Source: Auanema rhodensis (taxonomy: Eukaryota; Nematoda; Chromadorea; Rhabditida; Rhabditidae). From it: a DNA stretch of 64,000 nucleotides. The notes under the pieces were generated by a model. The model saw nothing but the letters and a program-made list of their open reading frames with translations. It made no database searches and was not told the DNA's origin. The DNA is taken from positions 19,726,688 to 19,790,687 of the forward strand of contig OZ059895.1 of assembly GCA_964057225.1 (NCBI GenBank), in the 5' to 3' direction. The stretch's first letter is position 1. Every line of letters starts with the position of its first letter. Shown here in pieces: positions 40,201 to 54,500 of this stretch. The translations under genes were made by a program, and so were the position numbers.

Positions 40201-43200
40201 TTTGCGCTAGCTTAAAAATGCACCGAGATATCAACTGATATAAGTTCACACTTATATCCTCGATTTTCACCCTGAAGAATTAATTTTTTCGTTGAATAAC
40301 ATTGTCCATCGTCTTTGCCTTGAAAAAAGGAATCTGAAAACATCTACTTTTTGCTAAATTATTTTGAAATTTTTCGAAAAAATTTTTGTCAAAATGTTTT
40401 TGGAAGCAATGTTGAGTGTACATTGAAACTCAACATACACTAATGCATCATTTTTCAAACGATCATAACTAATTTATGAATTAAGCGTTTCTCAATGTAG
40501 TATAGTGCATTCGATGCGGATTTTTAAGCTGCGTCGATCTGTGTTATCAGATTTGCGCTAGCTTAAAAATGCACCGAGATATCAACTGATATAAGTTCAC
40601 ACTTATATCCTCGATTTTCACCCTGAAGAATTAATTTTTTCGTTGAATAACAATGTCCATCGTCTTTGCCTTGAAAAAAGGAATCTAAAAACATCTCCTT
40701 TTTGCTAAATTATTCTGAAATTTTTCGAAAAAATTTTTGTCAAAATGTTTTTGGAAGCAATGTTGAGTGTACATGGAAACTCAACATACACTAATGCATC
40801 ATTTTTCAAACGATCATAACTAATTTTTGTATTAAGCGTTTCTCAATGTAGTATAGTGCATTCGATGCGGATTTTTAAGCTGCGTCGATCTGTGTGATCA
40901 GATTTGCGCTAGCTTAAAAATGCACCGAGATATCAACTGATATAAGTTCACACTTATATCCTCGATTTTCACCCTGAAGAATTAATTTTTTTTTCGTTGA
41001 ATAACATTGTCCATCGTCTTTGCCTTGATAAAAGGAATCTAAAAACATCTACTTTTTGCTAAATTATTTTGAAATTTTTCGAAAAAATTTTTGTCAAAAT
41101 GTTTTTGGAAGCAATGTTGAGTGTACATGGAAACTCAACATACACTAATGCATCATTTTTCAAACGATCATAACTAATTTATGAATTAAGCGTTTTTCAA
41201 TGTAGTATAGTGCATTCGATGCGGATTTTTAAGCTGCGTCGATCTGTGTGATCAGATTTGCGCTAGCTTAAAAATGCACCGAGATATCAACTGATATAAG
41301 TTCACACTTATATCCTCGATTTTCACCCTGAAGAATTAATTTTTTCGTTGAATAACATTGTCCATCGTCTTTGCCTTGAAAAAAGGAATCTGAAAACATC
41401 TACTTTTTGCTAAATTATTTTGAAATTTTTCGAAAAAATTTTTGTCAAAATGTTTTTGGAAGCAATGTTGAGTGTACATGGAAACTCAACATACACTAAT
41501 GCATCATTTTTCAAACGATCATAACTAATTTATGAATTAAGCGTTTCTCAATGTAGTATAGTGCATTCGATGCGGATTTTTAAGCTGCGTCGATCTGTGT
41601 TATCAGATTTGCGCTAGCTTAAAAATGCACCGAGATATCAACTGATATAAGTTCACACTTATATCCTCGATTTTCACCCTGAAGAATTAATTTTTTCGTT
41701 GAATAACAATGTCCATCGTCTTTGCCTTGATAAAAGGAATCTAAAAACATCTACTTTTTGCTAAATTATTTTGAAATTTTTCGAAAAAATTTTTGTCAAA
41801 ATGTTTTTGGAAGCAATGTTGAGTGTACATGGAAACTCAACATACACTAATGCATCATTTTTCAAACGATCATAACTAATTTTTGTATTAAGCGTTTCTC
41901 AATGTAGTATAGTGCATTCGATGCGGATTTTTAAGCTGCGTCGATCTGTGTGATCAGATTTGCGCTAGCTTAAAAATGCACCGAGATATCAACTGATATA
42001 AGTTCACACTTATATCCTCGATTTTCACCCTGAAGAATTAATTTTTTTTTCGTTGAATAACATTGTCCATCGTCTTTGCCTTGATAAAAGGAATCTAAAA
42101 ACATCTACTTTTTGCTAAATTATTTTGAAATTTTTCGAAAAAATTTTTGTCAAAATGTTTTTGGAAGCAATGTTGAGTGTACATGGAAACTCAACATACA
42201 CTAATGCATCATTTTTCAAACGATCATAACTAATTTATGAATTAAGCGTTTTTCAATGTAGTATAGTGCATTCGATGCGGATTTTTAAGCTGCGTCGATC
42301 TGTGTGATCAGATTTGCGCTAGCTTAAAAATGCACCGAGATATCAACTGATATAAGTTCACACTTATATCCTCGATTTTCACCCTGAAGAATTAATTTTT
42401 TCGTTGAATAACATTGTCCATCGTCTTTGCCTTGAAAAAAGGAATCTGAAAACATCTACTTTTTGCTAAATTATTTTGAAATTTTTCGAAAAAATTTTTG
42501 TCAAAATGTTTTTGGAAGCAATGTTGAGTGTACATTGAAACTCAACATACACTAATGCATCATTTTTCAAACGATCATAACTAATTTATGAATTAAGCGT
42601 TTCTCAATGTAGTATAGTGCATTCGATGCGGATTTTTAAGCTGCGTCGATCTGTGTTATCAGATTTGCGCTAGCTTAAAAATGCACCGAGATATCAACTG
42701 ATATAAGTTCACACTTATATCCTCGATTTTCACCCTGAAGAATTAATTTTTTCGTTGAATAACAATGTCCATCGTCTTTGCCTTGAAAAAAGGAATCTAA
42801 AAACATCTCCTTTTTGCTAAATTATTCTGAAATTTTTCGAAAAAATTTTTGTCAAAATGTTTTTGGAAGCAATGTTGAGTGTACATGGAAACTCAACATA
42901 CACTAATGCATCATTTTTCAAACGATCATAACTAATTTTTGTATTAAGCGTTTCTCAATGTAGTATAGTGCATTCGATGCGGATTTTTAAGCTGCGTCGA
43001 TCTGTGTTATCAGATTTGCGCTAGCTTAAAAATGCACCGAGATATCAACTGATATAAGTTCACACTTATATCCTCGATTTTCACCCTGAAGAATTAATTT
43101 TTTCGTTGAATAACAATGTCCATCGTCTTTGCCTTGAAAAAAGGAATCTAAAAACATCTACTTTTTGCTAAATTATTTTGAAATTTTTCGAAAAAATTTT

Positions 43201-45189
43201 TGTCAAAATGTTTTTGGAAGCAATGTTGAGTGTACATGGAAACTCAACATACACTAATGCATCATTTTTCAAACGATCATAACTAATTTATGAATTAAGC
43301 GTTTTTCAATGTAGTATAGTGCATTCGATGCGGATTTTTAAGCTGCGTCGATCTGTGTGATCAGATTTGCGCTAGCTTAAAAATGCACCGAGATATCAAC
43401 TGATATAAGTTCACACTTATATCCTCGATTTTCACCCTGAAGAATTAATTTTTTCGTTGAATAACATTGTCCATCGTCTTTGCCTTGAAAAAAGGAATCT
43501 GAAAACATCTACTTTTTGCTAAATTATTTTGAAATTTTTCGAAAAAATTTTTGTCAAAATGTTTTTGGAAGCAATGTTGAGTGTACATGGAAACTCAACA
43601 TACACTAATGCATCATTTTTCAAACGATCATAACTAATTTATGAATTAAGCGTTTCTCAATGTAGTATAGTGCATTCGATGCGGATTTTTAAGCTGCGTC
43701 GATCTGTGTTATCAGATTTGCGCTAGCTTAAAAATGCACCGAGATATCAACTGATATAAGTTCACACTTATATCCTCGATTTTCACCCTGAAGAATTAAT
43801 TTTTTCGTTGAATAACAATGTCCATCGTCTTTGCCTTGATAAGAGGAATCTAAAAACATCTACTTTTTGCTAAATTATTTTGAAATTTTTCGAAAAAATT
43901 TTTGTCAAAATGTTTTTGGAAGCAATGTTGAGTGTACATGGAAACTCAACATACACTAATGCATCATTTTTCAAACGATCATAACTAATTTTTGTATTAA
44001 GCGTTTCTCAATGTAGTATAGTGCATTCGATGCGGATTTTTGAGCTGCGTCGATCTGTGTGATCAGATTTGCGCTAGCTTAAAAATGCACCGAGATATCA
44101 ACTGATATAAGTTCACACTTATATCCTCGATTTTCACCCTGAAGAATTAATTTTTTTTTCGTTGAATAACATTGTCCATCGTCTTTGCCTTGATAAAAGG
44201 AATCTAAAAACATCTACTTTTTGCTAAATTATTTTGAAATTTTTCGAAAAAATTTTTGTCAAAATGTTTTTGGAAGCAATGTTGAGTGTACATGGAAACT
44301 CAACATACACTAATGCATCATTTTTCAAACGATCATAACTAATTTATGAATTAAGCGTTTTTCAATGTAGTATAGTGCATTCGATGCGGATTTTTAAGCT
44401 GCGTCGATCTGTGTGATCAGATTTGCGCTAGCTTAAAAATGCACCGAGATATCAACTGATATAAGTTCACACTTATATCCTCGATTTTCACCCTGAAGAA
44501 TTAATTTTTTCGTTGAATAACATTGTCCATCGTCTTTGCCTTGAAAAAAGGAATCTGAAAACATCTACTTTTTGCTAAATTATTTTGAAATTTTTCGAAA
44601 AAATTTTTGTCAAAATGTTTTTGGAAGCAATGTTGAGTGTACATTGAAACTCAACATACACTAATGCATCATTTTTCAAACGATCATAACTAATTTATGA
44701 ATTAAGCGTTTCTCAATGTAGTATAGTGCATTCGATGCGGATTTTTAAGCTGCGTCGATCTGTGTTATCAGATTTGCGCTAGCTTAAAAATGCACCGAGA
44801 TATCAACTGATATAAGTTCACACTTATATCCTCGATTTTCACCCTGAAGAATTAATTTTTTCGTTGAATAACAATGTCCATCGTCTTTGCCTTGAAAAAA
44901 GGAATCTAAAAACATCTCCTTTTTGCTAAATTATTCTGAAATTTTTCGAAAAAATTTTTGTCAAAATGTTTTTGGAAGCAATGTTGAGTGTACATGGAAA
45001 CTCAACATACACTAATGCATCATTTTTCAAACGATCATAACTAATTTTTGTATTAAGCGTTTCTCAATGTAGTATAGTGCATTCGATGCGGATTTTTAAG
45101 CTGCGTCGATCTGTGTTATCAGATTTGCGCTAGCTTAAAAATGCACCGAGATATCAACTGATATAAGTTCACACTTATATCCTCGATTT
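34282..45189. repeat. Trimeric higher-order repeat X-Y-Z (1056 bp) and derived dimer (705 bp)
   Basis: Three types are ordered. X has aacaatg, gataaaagg, gtattaag and tgatcag. Y is 354 bp, with nine Ts, aacattg, gataaaagg, atgaattaag, ttttcaat and tgatcag. Z has aaaaaagg, tctgaaa, atgaattaag, tctcaat and ttatcag. X-Y-Z trimers start at 36040, 38506, 39562, 40618, 41674 and 43783. X followed by a hybrid of Y head and Z tail gives dimers at 35335, 37096 and 37801. A larger 6-monomer period is overlaid: Z copies with acattgaaac, each followed by a catctcc monomer, start at 40267, 42379 and 44488. The domain opens with two boundary monomers at 34282 and 34633. Confidence 0.85.
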
Positions 45190-48100
45190 TCACCCTGAAG
45201 AATTAATTTTTTCGTTGAATAACAATGTCCATCGTCTTTGCCTTGAAAAAAGGAATCTAAAAACATCTCCTTTTTGCTAAATTATTCTGAAATTTTTCGA
45301 AAAAATTTTTGTCAAAATGTTTTTGGAAGCAATGTTGAGTGTACATGGAAACTCAACATACACTAATGCATCATTTTTCAAACGATCATAACTAATTTTT
45401 GTATTAAGCGTTTCTCAATGTAGTATAGTGCATTCGATGCGGATTTTTAAGCTGCGTCGATCTGTGTTATCAGATTTGCGCTAGCTTAAAAATGCACCGA
45501 GATATCAACTGATATAAGTTCACACTTATATCCTCGATTTTCACCCTGAAGAATTAATTTTTTCGTTGAATAACAATGTCCATCGTCTTTGCCTTGAAAA
45601 AAGGAATCTAAAAACATCTACTTTTTGCTAAATTATTTTGAAATTTTTCGAAAAAATTTTTGTCAAAATGTTTTTGGAAGCAATGTTGAGTGTACATGGA
45701 AACTCAACATACACTAATGCATCATTTTTCAAACGATCATAACTAATTTTTGTATTAAGCGTTTCTCAATGTAGTATAGTGCATTCGATGCGGATTTTTA
45801 AGCTGCGTCGATCTGTGTTATCAGATTTGCGCTAGCTTAAAAATGCACCGAGATATCAACTGATATAAGTTCACACTTATATCCTCGATTTTCACCCTGA
45901 AGAATTAATTTTTTCGTTGAATAACAATGTCCATCGTCTTTGCCTTGAAAAAAGAAATCTAAAAACATCTACTTTTTGCTAAATTATTCTGAAATTTTTC
46001 GAAAAAATTTTTGTCAAAATGTTTTTGGAAGCAATGTTGAGTGTACATGGAAACTCAACATACACTAATGCATCATTTTTCAAACGATCATAACTAATTT
46101 TTGTATTAAGCGTTTCTCAATGTAGTATAGTGCATTCGATGCGGATTTTTAAGCTGCGTCGATCTGTGTTATCAGATTTGCGCTAGCTTAAAAATGCACC
46201 GAGATATCAACTGATATAAGTTCACACTTATATCCTCGATTTTCACCCTGAAGAATTAATTTTTTCGTTGAATAACATTGTCCATCGTCTTTGCCTTGAT
46301 AAAACGAATCTAAAAACATCTACTTTTTGCTAAATTATTTTGAAATTTTTCGAAAAAATTTTTGTCAAAATGTTTTTGGAAGCAATGTTGAGTGTACATG
46401 GAAACTCAACATACACTAATGCATCATTTTTCAAACGATCATAACTAATTTTTGTATTAAGCGTTTCTCAATGTAGTATAGTGCATTCGATGCGGATTTT
46501 TAAGCTGCGTCGATCTGTGTTATCAGATTTGCGCTAGCTTAAAAATGCACCGAGATATCAACTGATATAAGTTCACACTTATATCCTCGATTTTCACCCT
46601 GAAGAATTAATTTTTTCGTTGAATAACAATGTCCATCGTCTTTGCCTTGATAAAAGGAATCTAAAAACATCTACTTTTTGCTAAATTATTTTGAAATTTT
46701 TCGAAAAAATTTTTGTCAAAATGTTTTTGGAAGCAATGTTGAGTGTACATGGAAACTCAACATACACTAATGCATCATTTTTCAAACGATCATAACTAAT
46801 TTTTGTATTAAGCGTTTCTCAATGTAGTATAGTGCATTCGATGCGGATTTTTAAGCTGCGTCGATCTGTGTTATCAGATTTGCGCTAGCTTAAAAATGCA
46901 CCGAGATATCAACTGATATAAGTTCACACTTATATCCTCGATTTTCACCCTGAAGAATTAATTTTTTCGTTGAATAACAATGTCCATCGTCTTTGCCTTG
47001 AAAAAAGAAATCTAAAAACATCTACTTTTTGCTAAATTATTCTGAAATTTTTCGAAAAAATTTTTGTCAAAATGTTTTTGGAAGCAATGTTGAGTGTACA
47101 TGGAAACTCAACATACACTAATGCATCATTTTTCAAACGATCATAACTAATTTTTGTATTAAGCGTTTTTCAATGTAGTATAGTGCATTCGATGCGGATT
47201 TTTAAGCTGCGTCGATCTGTGTTATCAGATTTGCGCTAGCTTAAAAATGCACCGAGATATCAACTGATATAAGTTCACACTTATATCCTCGATTTTCACC
47301 CTGAAGAATTGATTTTTTCGTTGAATAACATTGTCCATCGTCTTTGCCTTGATAAAACGAATCTAAAAACATCTACTTTTTGCTAAATTATTTTGAAATT
47401 TTTCGAAAAAATTTTTGTCAAAATGTTTTTGGAAGCAATGTTGAGTGTACATGGAAACTCAACATACACTAATGCATCATTTTTCAAACGATCATAACTA
47501 ATTTTTGTATTAAGCGTTTCTCAATGTAGTATAGTGCATTCGATGCGGATTTTTAAGCTGCGTCGATCTGTGTTATCAGATTTGCGCTAGCTTAAAAATG
47601 CACCGAGATATCAACTGATATAAGTTCACACTTATATCCTCGATTTTCACCCTGAAGAATTAATTTTTTTTTCGTTGAATAACATTGTCCATCGTCTTTG
47701 CCTTGATAAAAGGAATCTAAAAACATCTACTTTTTGCTAAATTATTTTGAAATTTTTCGAAAAAATTTTTGTCAAAATGTTTTTGGAAGCAATGTTGAGT
47801 GTACATGGAAACTCAACATACACTAATGCATCATTTTTCAAACGATCATAACTAATTTATGAATTAAGCGTTTTTCAATGTAGTATAGTGCATTCGATGC
47901 GGATTTTTAAGCTGCGTCGATCTGTGTTATCAGATTTGCGCTAGATTAAAAATGCACCGAGATATCAACTGATATAAGTTCACACTTATATCCTCGATTT
48001 TCACCCTGAAGAATTAATTTTTTCGTTGAGTAACATTGTCCATCGTCTTTGCCTTGATAAAAGGAATCTAAAAACATCTACTTTTTGCTAAATTATTTTG

Positions 48101-51100
48101 AAATTTTTCGAAAAAATTTTTGTCAAAATGTTTTTGGAAGCAATGTTGAGTGTACATGGAAACTCAACATACACTAATGCATCATTTTTCAAACGATCAT
48201 AACTAATTTATGAATTAAGCGTTTCTCAATGTAGTATAGTGCATTCGATGCGGATTTTTAAGCTGCGTCGATCTGTGTTATCAGATTTGCGCTAGCTTAA
48301 AAATGCACCGAGATATCAACTGATATAAGTTCACACTTATATCCTCGATTTTCACCCTGAAGAATTAATTTTTTCGTTGAATAACAATGTCCATCGTCTT
48401 TGCCTTGATAAAAGGAATCTAAAAACATCTACTTTTTGCTAAATTATTTTGAAATTTTTCGAAAAAATTTTTGTCAAAATGTTTTTGGAAGCAATGTTGA
48501 GTGTACATGGAAACTCAACATACACTAATGCATCATTTTTCAAACGATCATAACTAATTTTTGTATTAAGCGTTTCTCAATGTAGTATAGTGCATTCGAT
48601 GCGGATTTTTAAGCTGCGTCGATCTGTGTTATCAGATTTGCGCTAGCTTAAAAATGCACCGAGATATCAACTGATATAAGTTCACACTTATATCCTCGAT
48701 TTTCACCCTGAAGAATTAATTTTTTCGTTGAATAACAATGTCCATCGTCTTTGCCTTGAAAAAAGGAATCTAAAAACATCTACTTTTTGCTAAATTATTT
48801 TGAAATTTTTCGAAAAAATTTTTGTCAAAATGTTTTTGGAAGCAATGTTGAGTGTACATGGAAACTCAACATACACTAATGCATCATTTTTCAAACGATC
48901 ATAACTAATTTTTGTATTAAGCGTTTCTCAATGTAGTATAGTGCATTCGATGCGGATTTTTAAGCTGCGTCGATCTGTGTTATCAGATTTGCGCTAGCTT
49001 AAAAATGCACCGAGATATCAACTGATATAAGTTCACACTTATATCCTCGATTTTCACCCTGAAGAATTAATTTTTTCGTTGAATAACAATGTCCATCGTC
49101 TTTGCCTTGAAAAAAGAAATCTAAAAACATCTACTTTTTGCTAAATTATTCTGAAATTTTTCGAAAAAATTTTTGTCAAAATGTTTTTGGAAGCAATGTT
49201 GAGTGTACATGGAAACTCAACATACACTAATGCATCATTTTTCAAACGATCATAACTAATTTTTGTATTAAGCGTTTCTCAATGTAGTATAGTGCATTCG
49301 ATGCGGATTTTTAAGCTGCGTCGATCTGTGTTATCAGATTTGCGCTAGCTTAAAAATGCACCGAGATATCAACTGATATAAGTTCACACTTATATCCTCG
49401 ATTTTCACCCTGAAGAATTAATTTTTTCGTTGAATAACATTGTCCATCGTCTTTGCCTTGATAAAACGAATCTAAAAACATCTACTTTTTGCTAAATTAT
49501 TTTGAAATTTTTCGAAAAAATTTTTGTCAAAATGTTTTTGGAAGCAATGTTGAGTGTACATGGAAACTCAACATACACTAATGCATCATTTTTCAAACGA
49601 TCATAACTAATTTTTGTATTAAGCGTTTCTCAATGTAGTATAGTGCATTCGATGCGGATTTTTAAGCTGCGTCGATCTGTGTTATCAGATTTGCGCTAGC
49701 TTAAAAATGCACCGAGATATCAACTGATATAAGTTCACACTTATATCCTCGATTTTCACCCTGAAGAATTAATTTTTTCGTTGAATAACAATGTCCATCG
49801 TCTTTGCCTTGATAAAAGGAATCTAAAAACATCTACTTTTTGCTAAATTATTTTGAAATTTTTCGAAAAAATTTTTGTCAAAATGTTTTTGGAAGCAATG
49901 TTGAGTGTACATGGAAACTCAACATACACTAATGCATCATTTTTCAAACGATCATAACTAATTTTTGTATTAAGCGTTTCTCAATGTAGTATAGTGCATT
50001 CGATGCGGATTTTTAAGCTGCGTCGATCTGTGTTATCAGATTTGCGCTAGCTTAAAAATGCACCGAGATATCAACTGATATAAGTTCACACTTATATCCT
50101 CGATTTTCACCCTGAAGAATTAATTTTTTCGTTGAATAACAATGTCCATCGTCTTTGCCTTGAAAAAAGAAATCTAAAAACATCTACTTTTTGCTAAATT
50201 ATTCTGAAATTTTTCGAAAAAATTTTTGTCAAAATGTTTTTGGAAGCAATGTTGAGTGTACATGGAAACTCAACATACACTAATGCATCATTTTTCAAAC
50301 GATCATAACTAATTTTTGTATTAAGCGTTTTTCAATGTAGTATAGTGCATTCGATGCGGATTTTTAAGCTGCGTCGATCTGTGTTATCAGATTTGCGCTA
50401 GCTTAAAAATGCACCGAGATATCAACTGATATAAGTTCACACTTATATCCTCGATTTTCACCCTGAAGAATTGATTTTTTCGTTGAATAACATTGTCCAT
50501 CGTCTTTGCCTTGATAAACCGAATCTAAAAACATCTACTTTTTGCTAAATTATTTTGAAATTTTTCGAAAAAATTTTTGTCAAAATGTTTTTGGAAGCAA
50601 TGTTGAGTGTACATGGAAACTCAACATACACTAATGCATCATTTTTCAAACGATCATAACTAATTTTTGTATTAAGCGTTTCTCAATGTAGTATAGTGCA
50701 TTCGATGCGGATTTTTAAGCTGCGTCGATCTGTGTTATCAGATTTGCGCTAGCTTAAAAATGCACCGAGATATCAACTGATATAAGTTCACACTTATATC
50801 CTCGATTTTCACCCTGAAGAATTAATTTTTTCGTTGAATAACAATGTCCATCGTCTTTGCCTTGATAAAAGGAATCTAAAAACATCTACTTTTTGCTAAA
50901 TTATTTTGAAATTTTTCGAAAAAATTTTTGTCAAAATGTTTTTGGAAGCAATGTTGAGTGTACATGGAAACTCAACATACACTAATGCATCATTTTTCAA
51001 ACGATCATAACTAATTTTTGTATTAAGCGTTTCTCAATGTAGTATAGTGCATTCGATGCGGATTTTTAAGCTGCGTCGATCTGTGTTATCAGATTTGCGC

Positions 51101-51510
51101 TAGCTTAAAAATGCACCGAGATATCAACTGATATAAGTTCACACTTATATCCTCGATTTTCACCCTGAAGAATTAATTTTTTCGTTGAATAACATTGTCC
51201 ATCGTCTTTGCCTTGATAAAAGGAATCTAAAAACATCTACTTTTTGCTAAATTATTTTGAAATTTTTCGAAAAAATTTTTGTCAAAATGTTTTTGGAAGC
51301 AATGTTGAGTGTACATGGAAACTCAACATACACTAATGCATCATTTTTCAAACGATCATAACTAATTTATGAATTAAGCGTTTCTCAATGTAGTATAGTG
51401 CATTCGATGCGGATTTTTAAGCTGCGTCGATCTGTGTTATCAGATTTGCGCTAGCTTAAAAATGCACCGAGATATCAACTGATATAAGTTCACACTTATA
51501 TCCTCGATTT
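45190..51510. repeat. Transitional domain with a 9-monomer duplication (3162 bp)
   Basis: Monomers at 45892, 46243, 46594, 46945 and 47296 are matched by 49054, 49405, 49756, 50107 and 50458, 3162 bp apart (nine monomers plus one 3-bp insertion). Matching marks are aaaaaagaaatc, gataaaacg, gataaaagg, then aaaaaagaaatc with ttttcaat, then gaattgatt. The last pair differs: gataaaacg at 47296 but gataaaccg at 50458. The ccg form is the one found in most downstream 7-mers. The last nine-T monomer of the window is at 47647. From 50107 the order already matches the D-E-F-G part of the next domain. Confidence 0.8.
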
Positions 51511-54500
51511 TCACCCTGAAGAATTAATTTTTTCGTTGAATAACATTGTCCATCGTCTTTGCCTTAAAAAAAGGAATCTAAAAACATCTAATTTTTGATA
51601 AATTATTTTAAAATTTTTCGAAAAAATTTTTGTCAAAATGTTTTTGGAAGCAATGTTGAGTGTACATGGAAACTCAACATACACTAATGCATCATTTTTC
51701 AAACGATCATAACTAATTTTTGTATTAAGCGTTTCTCAATGTAGTATAGTGCATTCGATGCGGATTTTTAAGCTGCGTCGATCTGTGTTATCAGATTTGC
51801 GCTAGCTTAAAAATGCACCGAGATATCAACTGATATAAGTTCACACTTATATCCTCGATTTTCACCCTGAAGAATTAATTTTTTCGTTGAATAACATTGT
51901 CCATCGTCTTTGCCTTAAAAAAAGGAATCTAAAAACATTTAATTTTTGATAAATTATTTTAAAATTTTTCGAAAAAATTTTTGTCAAAATGTTTTTGGAA
52001 GCAATGTTGAGTGTACATGGAAACTCAACATACACTAATGCATCATTTTTCAAACGATCATAACTAATTTTTGTATTAAGCGTTTCTCAATGTAGTATAG
52101 TGCATTCGATGCGGATTTTTAAGCTGCGTCGATCTGTGTTATCAGATTTGCGCTAGCTTAAAAATGCACCGAGATATCAACTGATATAAGTTCACACTTA
52201 TATCCTCGATTTTCACCCTGAAGAATTAATTTTTTCGTTGAATAACAATGTCCATCGTCTTTGCCTTGAAAAAAGGAATCTAAAAACATCTACTTTTTGC
52301 TAAATTATTCTGAAATTTTTCGAAAAAATTTTTGTCAAAATGTTTTTGGAAGCAATGTTGAGTGTACATGGAAACTCAACATACACTAATGCATCATTTT
52401 TCAAACGATCATAACTAATTTTTGTATTAAGCGTTTTTCAATGTAGTATAGTGCATTCGATGCGGATTTTTAAGCTGCGTCGATCTGTGTTATCAGATTT
52501 GCGCTAGCTTAAAAATGCACCGAGATATCAACTGATATAAGTTCACACTTATATCCTCGATTTTCACCCTGAAGAATTAATTTTTTCGTTGAATAACAAT
52601 GTCCATCGTCTTTGCCTTGAAAAAAGAAATCTAAAAACATCTACTTTTTGCTAAATTATTCTGAAATTTTTCGAAAAAATTTTTGTCAAAATGTTTTTGG
52701 AAGCAATGTTGAGTGTACATGGAAACTCAACATACACTAATGCATCATTTTTCAAACGATCATAACTAATTTTTGTATTAAGCGTTTTTCAATGTAGTAT
52801 AGTGCATTCGATGCGGATTTTTAAGCTGCGTCGATCTGTGTTATCAGATTTGCGCTAGCTTAAAAATGCACCGAGATATCAACTGATATAAGTTCACACT
52901 TATATCCTCGATTTTCACCCTGAAGAATTGATTTTTTCGTTGAATAACATTGTCCATCGTCTTTGCCTTGATAAACCGAATCTAAAAACATCTACTTTTT
53001 GCTAAATTATTTTGAAATTTTTCGAAAAAATTTTTGTCAAAATGTTTTTGGAAGCAATGTTGAGTGTACATGGAAACTCAACATACACTAATGCATCATT
53101 TTTCAAACGATCATAACTAATTTTTGTATTAAGCGTTTCTCAATGTAGTATAGTGCATTCGATGCGGATTTTTAAGCTGCGTCGATCTGTGTTATCAGAT
53201 TTGCGCTAGCTTAAAAATGCACCGAGATATCAACTGATATAAGTTCACACTTATATCCTCGATTTTCACCCTGAAGAATTAATTTTTTCGTTGAATAACA
53301 ATGTCCATCGTCTTTGCCTTGATAAAAGGAATCTAAAAACATCTACTTTTTGCTAAATTATTTTGAAATTTTTCGAAAAAATTTTTGTCAAAATGTTTTT
53401 GGAAGCAATGTTGAGTGTACATGGAAACTCAACATACACTAATGCATCATTTTTCAAACGATCATAACTAATTTTTGTATTAAGCGTTTCTCAATGTAGT
53501 ATAGTGCATTCGATGCGGATTTTTAAGCTGCGTCGATCTGTGTTATCAGATTTGCGCTAGCTTAAAAATGCACCGAGATATCAACTGATATAAGTTCACA
53601 CTTATATCCTCGATTTTCACCCTGAAGAATTAATTTTTTCGTTGAATAACATTGTCCATCGTCTTTGCCTTGATAAAAGGAATCTAAAAACATCTACTTT
53701 TTGCTAAATTATTTTGAAATTTTTCGAAAAAATTTTTGTCAAAATGTTTTTGGAAGCAATGTTGAGTGTACATGGAAACTCAACATACACTAATGCATCA
53801 TTTTTCAAACGATCATAACTAATTTATGAATTAAGCGTTTCTCAATGTAGTATAGTGCATTCGATGCGGATTTTTAAGCTGCGTCGATCTGTGTTATCAG
53901 ATTTGCGCTAGCTTAAAAATGCACCGAGATATCAACTGATATAAGTTCACACTTATATCCTTGATTTTCACCCTGAAGAATTAATTTTTTCGTTGAATAA
54001 CATTGTCCATCGTCTTTGCCTTAAAAAAAGGAATCTAAAAACATCTAATTTTTGATAAATTATTTTAAAATTTTTCGAAAAAATTTTTGTCAAAATGTTT
54101 TTGGAAGCAATGTTGAGTGTACATGGAAACTCAACATACACTAATGCATCATTTTTCAAACGATCATAACTAATTTTTGTATTAAGCGTTTCTCAATGTA
54201 GTATAGTGCATTCGATGCGGATTTTTAAGCTGCGTCGATCTGTGTTATCAGATTTGCGCTAGCTTAAAAATGCACCGAGATATCAACTGATATAAGTTCA
54301 CACTTATATCCTCGATTTTCACCCTGAAGAATTAATTTTTTCGTTGAATAACAATGTCCATCGTCTTTGCCTTGAAAAAAGGAATCTAAAAACATCTACT
54401 TTTTGCTAAATTATTCTGAAATTTTTCGAAAAAATTTTTGTCAAAATGTTTTTGGAAGCAATGTTGAGTGTACATGGAAACTCAACATACACTAATGCAT

